Positions 6,046 to 11,504 of a stretch of DNA of 11,504 nt are shown piece by piece. The position numbers and the translations under genes were made by a program. The stretch covers positions 1 to 11,504 of the forward strand of contig DMPD01000077.1 in the NCBI GenBank assembly GCA_003456125.1, written 5' to 3'. Numbering within the stretch: the stretch's first letter is position 1; each line of letters opens with the position of its first letter. Source of the DNA: Cyanobacteria bacterium UBA8156 (lineage in GTDB: Bacteria; Cyanobacteriota; Cyanobacteriia; Pseudanabaenales; Pseudanabaenaceae). The notes under the pieces were generated by a model that had not been told where the DNA came from, did not search any database, and was given only the letters and a program-made list of their open reading frames with translations.

Positions 6046-8384
6046 TCGGCTACACCCAACAGGCGATCGAGTTCGCCACGGGCATCCAGCGCATACAAGC
6101 CGTCACAGCCGCCGGGCAGGTGACGGTCATCAATGAAAATTTGAGGCACCGAGCGGCGACCGTCGGTACCGCGGGCCACCATGGCTTCTCGCAGGTCTTC
6201 GTTGCCGTCTACCGCGTGTTCGATGTAGCTTACTCCTTTGCGCTCCAAGAGCTTTTTGGCCCGAATGCAGAAGGGGCAAATGCGGAGGGTGTAAATTTCA
6301 ATGTGGGGCATGGTTTCGGCGGTGACGCTGCCCCCTGATGATAAACCCAAGGGGAAACGAGGATCTTCCACCGATGGCAGGGTCGCCCGCGCCAAGCAGG
6401 CTTCCAAAAAGCTCACCAGTTCTTCGACGGCACAGGCCTGAATCAAAGACTGAAGGGGCTGCACCAGAGCCGGATCGGTTGCAGTCTCGTTGGTCAAAGC
6501 CGCGGCTAATGCGGGGAGTCGCCCCCGTCGGGCCCAATCCAGCCAGGTTTCGAGGACAGAGACCGCCGGCAGCGGGAACGCGGTCGGCACGGGCGCCACG
6601 ACCGGCTCAGGCTCTTGGTGGGTGACCCGAAACTGGGCGATCGCCGTGAAGGTACTGCCTTCTCCCTCCTGGCTCTCGATGGTCAGGTTCCCCCCCATCA
6701 AATTCAACAAACTGCGGGCAATGGTCAAGCCCAAGCCGGTGCCTTCGCTGTGTTGGGGGCCCGCCACCTGTTCAAACGGTTCAAAGATGCGTTCCCGATC
6801 TGCCAGCGGAATGCCGGGCCCCGTATCCTCCACCACAAACGCCAAGGTGCATGCCTGCGGGGTTTGGGCGATCGCTTCGACCCGGAACGCCACGTGCCCG
6901 CGGGCGGTAAATTTGACGGCGTTGCCCAACAGGTTCAGCAAAATTTGGCGGAGGCGTTTTTCGTCGGCTTCGATGCTGTGGGGTAGGGTTTCCGGCCAAT
7001 CGTTCCTGAATTCCAGGTCTTTTTCGGCGGCCCGCAGGCGGCAAACCGCCGCCGTTGAGGTTAAAAACGGCCGGAGTTCCACCGGTGCCAATTGCAACTC
7101 CAGTTTTTGGGCTTCGATTTTGGCTAAATCTAAGGTCTCCAAAATCAAGCCCAGGAGGTGGGTGCCACAATCTTGGATCACCGCCAGACCCTCAGCCATC
7201 TCGGCCGAAAGATCGGGCGATCGCCGCAACAGGCGGACATATCCCAAAATGCCGTTGAGGGGGGTACGCAGTTCGTGGCTCATGCGCGATAAAAAATCAC
7301 TTTTGGCCCGGTTCGCCTGCTCGGCGGCTTCCTTGGATTGCGATAACTCGGCGGTGCGCTGAGCCACCAAGTCGGCTAGCTCGAGGGAGCGGTCTTGCAG
7401 TTTCCGGTTTTCCGCCGCTTGCTGAAAAATCCACAGCCCGGCATGGATGGCACTCCAACCCAAAAAGCCTAGCCCCCGCACTTGCCAACGGACGCGGTTC
7501 GCGGTGGCAAACAGGGATGCTTTGGCAATGTCGTTCACAACGCGCCATTGCACCAGGGGGACGGTGGCTTCCAAGCGGACAAACTCAACCCTGGGGTGCT
7601 GCTGCTGCACAAACGCCTCCGCCTGGTCGGCAGCCAGCGCCAAAAGGTGGGGTATCGGCTGTCCGGTGCGCTGCTGCACTTGGGCTTGCAGCGCGGCGGC
7701 CTCCGAAAACACCAACAGTTGGTTTTGGGCCGTGGCGAGGTAGAGGTAGTCCGTGGCGCCAAGGCGGGTATGCCCCCGCAAAACAACCTTCTCCAACTGG
7801 GGCAGCACCGTATCCACTGCCACCACCCCCGCCAGCTTGGTGCGATCCCGAAAAAAAGCGCGGCTGACGGTGAGCCAAATTTTATCGGTGTCGAAGTATG
7901 GCTCCACAAAAACGGCTTCCCCTTGGCCCGCGATCCCGGCTTGGTACCACGGGTGCCGCAAATAGTCATACTCCGGGGTTGACCATTCGTAGGTGATGGC
8001 GGTGCCTCCCCCGGGCAAACGGTTGGCATAGGGCCCAAAATACTTCTTTGTGCTTTGAAATCCCTGGGGGACAAAATAAGCCCCAATGCCAAAGGTGGTG
8101 GCCGCCGGGGAAGACTGCAACAAATCCAACAACAAAGACTCTACGGCCGCTTTTTGCCCTGGAGCGCGGGACACCAACGAGCCCATCACAGTGGCGCTGG
8201 TTTCGCTCAACTGCCGGGCCGCCGTCAACGATACTTCCAGATCGTGGGTGATCTCGCGCAATTGCAAACGACGCTCGGCGATCGCCTGGTTTTCCAAACC
8301 ACTGGTCAGGGGGTGTTCCAACGCCCAAATTCCCCCTAGGGTTACCCCGCCGGACAAAACCAGTATGTGGAACCGAACCCCCAC
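6042..8384 (-). CDS. dCACHE-type membrane histidine kinase fused in frame to a C-terminal glutaredoxin
   Basis: This 780-residue protein has a first membrane segment at about 6-22, then a large extracytoplasmic sensor (about 30-295) with dCACHE features (RHPWYQAG at 143-150, then LAGVVAVD). A weak second segment lies at about 304-322, followed by a coiled coil (330-360). The kinase core has H370 in SHELRTPLN, N488, G1 DTGPG (520-524), F-box IFEPFEQ and G2 GTGLGL (548-553). After a proline-rich linker and a helical stretch (about 606-665) comes a full-length glutaredoxin (692-780) with dithiol CPFC (C703, C706), SVPQIF with the cis-proline, and GGCDGLYAL. The frame is continuous across the junction. 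The glutaredoxin begins with its own methionine (codon at 6311-6309), so a separate internal product is possible, though no strong ribosome site precedes it. GTG 8384, with AGGA just upstream, is the only standard start in the open frame. The kinase lacks its own receiver; partners are probably the receivers encoded upstream. Confidence 0.88.
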   Translation of the reverse strand: MGVRFHILVLSGGVTLGGIWALEHPLTSGLENQAIAERRLQLREITHDLEVSLTAARQLSETSATVMGSLVSRAPGQKAAVESLLLDLLQSSPAATTFGIGAYFVPQGFQSTKKYFGPYANRLPGGGTAITYEWSTPEYDYLRHPWYQAGIAGQGEAVFVEPYFDTDKIWLTVSRAFFRDRTKLAGVVAVDTVLPQLEKVVLRGHTRLGATDYLYLATAQNQLLVFSEAAALQAQVQQRTGQPIPHLLALAADQAEAFVQQQHPRVEFVRLEATVPLVQWRVVNDIAKASLFATANRVRWQVRGLGFLGWSAIHAGLWIFQQAAENRKLQDRSLELADLVAQRTAELSQSKEAAEQANRAKSDFLSRMSHELRTPLNGILGYVRLLRRSPDLSAEMAEGLAVIQDCGTHLLGLILETLDLAKIEAQKLELQLAPVELRPFLTSTAAVCRLRAAEKDLEFRNDWPETLPHSIEADEKRLRQILLNLLGNAVKFTARGHVAFRVEAIAQTPQACTLAFVVEDTGPGIPLADRERIFEPFEQVAGPQHSEGTGLGLTIARSLLNLMGGNLTIESQEGEGSTFTAIAQFRVTHQEPEPVVAPVPTAFPLPAVSVLETWLDWARRGRLPALAAALTNETATDPALVQPLQSLIQACAVEELVSFLEACLARATLPSVEDPRFPLGLSSGGSVTAETMPHIEIYTLRICPFCIRAKKLLERKGVSYIEHAVDGNEDLREAMVARGTDGRRSVPQIFIDDRHLPGGCDGLYALDARGELDRLLGVAD

Positions 8385-8583
8385 GATCCTGCGTGCCTCT
8401 ATTTCTAGCTGTTTCCGATCGGAACCAAAAGCTTTGTTGATTCTCTTGGTTCTCCTCTCCCTCGCGGGGAGGGGGCAAACTCCTCAACGCTGTATCTATA
8501 TTTAAGAGACTTAATTTAGGAGTCTTTAAGAGACTTAATTTAGGAGTCTTAGGAATTTGGCAAGGGAGTCCCTCAGTCTACGA
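8385..8583. other. Leader region of the kinase-glutaredoxin gene
   Basis: This 199-bp spacer lies between two minus-strand genes. From the upstream gene it holds an 11-bp duplication, AGGGA-C-TCCCT (minus strand), an AT-rich 24-bp tandem duplication and a candidate minus-strand -10 TATAGA (8500-8495). A GC-rich hairpin follows: CTCCC 8457-8461 with GGGAG 8467-8471, extendable by two pairs. No clear intrinsic terminator is present, so read-through from the regulators upstream and an internal promoter are both possible. Confidence 0.4.
8501..8548. repeat. Perfect 24-bp tandem duplication
   Basis: The 24-base unit at 8501-8524 is repeated exactly at 8525-8548, and the next two bases continue the unit. 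Each unit contains AGACT and AGTCT as a small inverted repeat around a TAATTTAGG centre, so it could be a protein-binding site present in two copies. A perfect duplication implies recent origin or selection. Confidence 0.9.
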
Positions 8584-8595
8584 TCAGTCTACGAT
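8574..8595. repeat. Perfect 11-bp tandem duplication at the 3' end of a response regulator gene
   Basis: CAGTCTACGAT at 8574-8584 is repeated at 8585-8595. On the minus strand the gene-proximal copy encodes the last residues (IVD) and part of the TGA stop; the second copy lies just after the stop. Confidence 0.9.
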
Positions 8596-9297
8596 TTTGA
8601 TCTGCCCGACTTGAATCAGGTTAAACAGCAAGTTCAATTGGCTAAATTCGTGCTCCGTGAGCCGGCGGTTGGTAAACAGACTGTGAAACAAAGAATTGCT
8701 GAGGTGGCGGTAGCCCTTGCGGCTCACTTTGCCGGAGTTGACAATCCGACCAATCACTTCATCCAGGGGCATGACGTCCACACTGGGCAGGTTGGTGGTC
8801 GGGGCAGGGGTCTTTTGGGTGAGGGTGGTGGTGGCTTGCAAGACCGTGCGCTGACCGCTGGGCTGCGGCGGCAAGGGGATTGGCGCCACCGGCGGTTGGA
8901 TCTCAGCGACGGGAGTAGGCGCTTTTTTCAGACAGCGGGCGATCGCCGCCTGCAGCAACACCGGATCAAAGGGCTTGGTGAGGTAGTCTTCGGCTCCCAT
9001 CTCCATGCACTTCATCACCGACTCGATTTCTTCCATGGCCGAAATCATGATCACCGGGATGTGGCGCAGCCCTTCGTCGGTCTTGATGGTTTGCAATACC
9101 TCGTAGCCGTCTACTTCCGGCATCATGATGTCCAGCAACACCAGATCAAACTTTTCGTTGCGAACGATGCTGAGGGCTTCCCGCCCATCCACCGCCATTT
9201 TGCTGCTAAACCCCTGCTGACGAAGCCGACGAGCCAGGGTGTCCCGATTCATTTCGTTGTCGTCAACGATCAGTACGTTGAAGCTCCCGTTCGTCAT
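8584..9297 (-). CDS. Response regulator with proline-rich linker and helical C-terminal domain
   Basis: This 237-residue protein has a complete receiver domain (about 5-122): D12/D13, phosphoacceptor D56 (LLDIMMP), S86 and K108 (LTKPF). A low-complexity proline/threonine-rich linker (about 126-170) leads to a helical C-terminal domain (about 172-237) ending IQVGQIKIVD. From memory, cyanobacterial proteins often carry a similar tail (a run of short helices ending in ...GxIKxVD), but I know no function for it. It has no helix-turn-helix, GGDEF or kinase motif, so output is probably by protein contact. The start is ATG 9297 with GGAG immediately upstream. A TTG at 9351 would add 18 glycine-rich residues and is less likely. 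It lies 75 bp downstream of the REC-GGDEF gene and about 200 bp upstream of the kinase-glutaredoxin gene, all on the same strand. Confidence 0.85.
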   Translation of the reverse strand: MTNGSFNVLIVDDNEMNRDTLARRLRQQGFSSKMAVDGREALSIVRNEKFDLVLLDIMMPEVDGYEVLQTIKTDEGLRHIPVIMISAMEEIESVMKCMEMGAEDYLTKPFDPVLLQAAIARCLKKAPTPVAEIQPPVAPIPLPPQPSGQRTVLQATTTLTQKTPAPTTNLPSVDVMPLDEVIGRIVNSGKVSRKGYRHLSNSLFHSLFTNRRLTEHEFSQLNLLFNLIQVGQIKIVD

Positions 9298-9299
9298 AA

Positions 9300-9321
9300 C
9301 TCCGTTTGCGCTCCCGTTTGC
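9300..9321 (-). repeat. Near-perfect tandem duplication carrying two ribosome-site-like sequences
   Basis: On the minus strand GCAAACGGGAG (9321-9311) is followed by GCAAACGGAG (9309-9300), so the purine-rich ribosome-site sequence is present twice just before the ATG at 9297. The copies differ by one G. Confidence 0.6.
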
Positions 9322-9372
9322 TTTCCTGCCCCAACCCGGCTCCCCCCCCAAGGGCGATCCAAGGCCCAGTTG

Positions 9373-10332
9373 TCACCCATCATACCGGATTGCGCGGTTG
9401 CGGCCCGCTCCCTTGGCTTGGTACAGGGCGCGGTCGGCTTGGGCGACGACTTCGGCTGCGGTTTTGGGCGGGGGGGTGCGCTCGTCGGTGGTGACCCCCA
9501 GGCTGATGGTCACATGGTCGGCTACTTGCGAACCGCTGTGGGGAATCCGCAGCTCGGCGATCGCCCGGCGGATGCGTTCGGCAATGATGGCGGCTTCTTC
9601 CCGATCCGTGTTGGGCAAGACCACGGCAAATTCTTCCCCGCCATACCGCGCCACCGTATCTTGCTGGGTGCGGGTACTCTCGACGGCCGCGGCGGCTACC
9701 CGACGTAAGCAATCATCTCCCTGCAGGTGGCCATAGTTATCGTTAAACTGCTTAAAGTAGTCGATGTCAAACACAATCAAGGAAAGGGGCTGGGTCAAGT
9801 TGTGGGCCAAGGCTGCGGCTAACACGGTATCGAACAGGCGGCGGTTGGGGATGCCGGTCAAACCATCTTGGTTGGCCATGGCCAACAGTCGCCGGTTGGC
9901 GGCCTCCAATTCCTGGAGGTAGTGCACTTCCCGATCGCGCAACCGCTTCTTTTCCAGACAGCTCTGCACCCGGGCCTTCAACAATACTTTCTCGAAGGGT
10001 TTGGTTAGGTAGTCCTCCGCCCCCAACTCAATACACCGCACAATGCTGCCAATTTCATCCAACGCCGAAATGGCGATCGTGGGCACCACCCACCCCCGTT
10101 CTTTCATGGCGGCCAACACTTCGTAGCCGTCCATGCGGGGCATTTGAATATCCAGCAACACCAAATCGGGGCCATGGCGGACGATCGCCTGGAGGGCTTC
10201 CTCGCCGTCTTGGGCCATCAAAATGTTGGTATAGCCCAACCGCCGCAACTGCCGCTCCAGCAAACTGCGGTTGTTGTCGTTGTCGTCTACAACCAGTAAG
10301 GTGGGTTCAAGTGGGGAGACTTCCGGGGGCAT
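9373..10332 (-). CDS. Response regulator diguanylate cyclase (REC-GGDEF)
   Basis: This 319-residue PleD/WspR-type protein has a receiver domain (about 10-125) with D16/D17, phosphoacceptor D61 (LLDIQMP), S89 and K111 (LTKPF). A coiled-coil linker (about 126-150) joins it to a GGDEF domain (about 152-319) beginning ANQDGLTGIPNRR. Its active-site loop is RYGGEEF (229-235), an allowed catalytic variant, and metal-binding D189 lies in FDIDYFK, so c-di-GMP synthesis from two GTP is expected. The inhibitory I-site RxxD, which normally ends four residues before RYGG, reads TQQD (222-225), so feedback inhibition is probably lost. No EAL or HD-GYP domain is attached. The ATG at 10332 lies inside the end of the preceding regulator gene (26-bp overlap) and has no clear ribosome site, which points to translational coupling. 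Confidence 0.93.
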   Translation of the reverse strand: MPPEVSPLEPTLLVVDDNDNNRSLLERQLRRLGYTNILMAQDGEEALQAIVRHGPDLVLLDIQMPRMDGYEVLAAMKERGWVVPTIAISALDEIGSIVRCIELGAEDYLTKPFEKVLLKARVQSCLEKKRLRDREVHYLQELEAANRRLLAMANQDGLTGIPNRRLFDTVLAAALAHNLTQPLSLIVFDIDYFKQFNDNYGHLQGDDCLRRVAAAAVESTRTQQDTVARYGGEEFAVVLPNTDREEAAIIAERIRRAIAELRIPHSGSQVADHVTISLGVTTDERTPPPKTAAEVVAQADRALYQAKGAGRNRAIRYDG

Positions 10333-10696
10333 CGGCCGGCAACAGGGCGGTAATTTTGGCTAACAAACGGGGAAACTCAATGGGCTTGGTATCGTATTCG
10401 TCGCAGCCGGCGGCGATCGCCCGCTCCCGATCGCCCATCATGGCATGGGCCGAAAACCCAATGACGGGAATGTGGGCGGTGGTCTCGTCTTGCTTGAGCA
10501 ACCGGGTGGCCTCCCAACCGTCCAAGACCGGTAAGCTCATGTCCATCAAAATTAAGTCGGGCTGGGCCGTTTTGGCAAGGGCAACTCCCTCTTCGCCTTG
10601 GGTGGCCAACAGGGTCGTAAACCCCTGACGCCGGAGACGACGCACCAGCATATCGGCATTGAGTTCGTTGTCCTCTACAATCAAAATTCGCGGCAC
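10307..10696 (-). CDS. Single-domain response regulator (DivK/CheY-like)
   Basis: This 129-residue protein consists only of a receiver domain. E8/D9, phosphoacceptor D52 (LMDMSLP), S82 and K104 (DTKPIE) are all present. The motif set MDMSLPVLDGWEATR and GCDEYDTKPIEFPRL is, from memory, typical of cyanobacterial stand-alone regulators next to hybrid kinases. It has no output domain and should act as a phosphate shuttle or by binding partners. The start is GTG 10696, with GGGGAG about ten bases upstream. It begins 50 bp after the tandem-REC gene and overlaps the REC-GGDEF gene by 26 bp, so the three form an operon. Confidence 0.93.
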   Translation of the reverse strand: MPRILIVEDNELNADMLVRRLRRQGFTTLLATQGEEGVALAKTAQPDLILMDMSLPVLDGWEATRLLKQDETTAHIPVIGFSAHAMMGDRERAIAAGCDEYDTKPIEFPRLLAKITALLPADAPGSLPT

Positions 10697-10746
10697 GGTA
10701 TTTGACTCCCCCCTAACCCCATCGGTGAAATTGGTCTGCTGGCAAA

Positions 10747-11504
10747 CTAAGCGGGTGGCGGGAAATAGCGTTCCAATTCCCGGCCGAGCATGCTCAAAAT
10801 CGTAGCGCTATCGGTCACCCCCTTTTGCAAAATGTGGCTCACCGAGCCGTTGAGGCGGGCCCGTTCCGCCGCGGTCAATTCGGCGGCAGTCAATACAATC
10901 ACCGGAATGTGGCTCAAGCTCGGCTCTTGCCGCAGGTGCTCCATAAACTGAAATCCATCCATTTCGGGCATGGTCAAATCCAGCAAAATGGCATCCGGTA
11001 CCTCTTGGGCCAAACTTTCGAGGGCCGCCAACCCGTTGGCGGCGGTGCGGGTACGGTAGCCGGCCTCGTGCAACAACCGGCACACCAACTCGCGGCTGCT
11101 GGCATCGTCCTCGACCACCAAGAGGGTGGCCGCCCCCGTGGTGATTTTGCCCAGGGTCTGCAACAACTGCGATCGCTCGAGGGGTTTGACCAGGTATTCG
11201 TGGGCCCCCAACCGAAAAGCCTGATTCCGCTCCGCCACCATCGACAACATGATCACCGGAATTTCCGCGGTTTCCGGATCGGCTTTGAGGGTACTCAAGA
11301 CCTGCCAGCCATCCATTTCCGGCATCATCACATCCAACAAAATGGCTTGGGGACGGCATTGGCGGGCCAGTTTCAGACCATCCCGCCCACTGGCGGCCAA
11401 CAATACCGCAAAACCCTGCTTACTGAGAAACCGCTGCACGATTTCCCGGACGGCCGGATCGTCGTCGATCGCCAAAATGAGGGGGCGGGAGGGGGGCGCT
11501 TCGG
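10747..11504 (-). CDS. Tandem receiver domains, C-terminal part of a larger signalling protein (probably hybrid histidine kinase)
   Basis: The frame is open to the window's right edge. The visible 251 residues begin in a proline-rich linker (EAPPSRP) directly before a receiver, so the protein extends further upstream. Receiver 1 (about 8-120) has D13-D15, phosphoacceptor D57 (LLDVMMP), S87 and K106 (LVKPLE). Receiver 2 (about 126-245) has E131-D133, D175 (LLDLTMP) and T205. Its conserved lysine K227 sits in ILQKG instead of the usual KP, a variant seen, from memory, in terminal receivers of large cyanobacterial sensor kinases. A TTG at 11475 lies inside the first beta strand of receiver 1 and is not a credible start. 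The kinase part, if any, is outside the window, so the hybrid-kinase reading is inferred from the linker and from the operon. Confidence 0.88.
   Translation of the reverse strand, partial: EAPPSRPLILAIDDDPAVREIVQRFLSKQGFAVLLAASGRDGLKLARQCRPQAILLDVMMPEMDGWQVLSTLKADPETAEIPVIMLSMVAERNQAFRLGAHEYLVKPLERSQLLQTLGKITTGAATLLVVEDDASSRELVCRLLHEAGYRTRTAANGLAALESLAQEVPDAILLDLTMPEMDGFQFMEHLRQEPSLSHIPVIVLTAAELTAAERARLNGSVSHILQKGVTDSATILSMLGRELERYFPPPA

Noticed and set aside
6490..7362. 290-codon plus-strand open frame over the kinase core
   Set aside because: It is opposite the HisKA/HATPase motifs and its composition is typical of antisense reading.
8501..8595. Possible CRISPR array
   Set aside because: There are only two copies of each repeat and they are directly adjacent without spacers, so these are tandem duplications.
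8557..9708. 383-codon plus-strand open frame across two response regulators
   Set aside because: The minus strand encodes complete receiver and GGDEF motifs over the same bases. The plus frame shows no domain and crosses two real genes.
1..11504. Possible prophage, insertion sequence or defence island
   Set aside because: I see no transposase, integrase, terminal inverted repeats, target-site duplications, restriction, toxin-antitoxin or nuclease genes. HIP1 sites occur throughout, which argues for resident chromosomal DNA.
1..11504. tRNA or rRNA genes
   Set aside because: No cloverleaf-like segments with a T-loop GTTCGA-type core in the intergenic parts and no ribosomal RNA signatures were seen; the intergenic spaces are mostly under 270 bp.

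Overview
The window comes from a cyanobacterium. The palindrome GCGATCGC (HIP1) recurs about twenty times in 11.5 kb, for example at 193-200, 978-985, 1825-1832, 2262-2269, 2606-2613, 3722-3729 and 3990-3997. The proteins are of cyanobacterial type: an NdhD subunit, REC-kinase hybrids, a DUF2993 protein and single-domain response regulators. The DNA is GC-rich, but the intergenic parts around 1740-2000 and 8490-8560 are AT-rich. I do not assign a genus.

Left part (1-1735): the 3' end of an ndhD gene of the NDH-1 complex, probably the CO2-uptake D3/D4 type, converges on a small RTX (haemolysin-type calcium-binding repeat) protein. The two stop codons share one CTAG. Upstream of the RTX gene on the same strand is a 55-residue small gene that is easily missed.

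Middle part (1736-6045, + strand): an AT-rich divergent spacer is followed by a small conserved-looking gene coupled to a DUF2993 (LmeA-like) gene. Next come a REC-histidine kinase protein with an altered H-box and a subtilisin-family (S8) serine protease with a multi-pass membrane tail. The protease gene converges on the next block, and again the two stop codons share one palindrome, TTAA.

Right part (6042-11504, all - strand): a signalling block read from right to left. In transcription order it holds the tandem-REC C-terminus of a protein that runs off the window (probably a hybrid kinase), a single-domain response regulator, a REC-GGDEF diguanylate cyclase, a REC protein with a helical C-terminal domain, and a dCACHE-type membrane histidine kinase fused in frame to a complete glutaredoxin. 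None of these has a DNA-binding output domain. The block therefore looks like a phosphorelay that reports partly through c-di-GMP, with a redox module attached to its membrane kinase. The kinase-glutaredoxin fusion is the most unusual item. Short perfect or near-perfect tandem duplications sit in several intergenic leaders (about 1979-2003, 8501-8548, 8574-8595 and 9300-9321).
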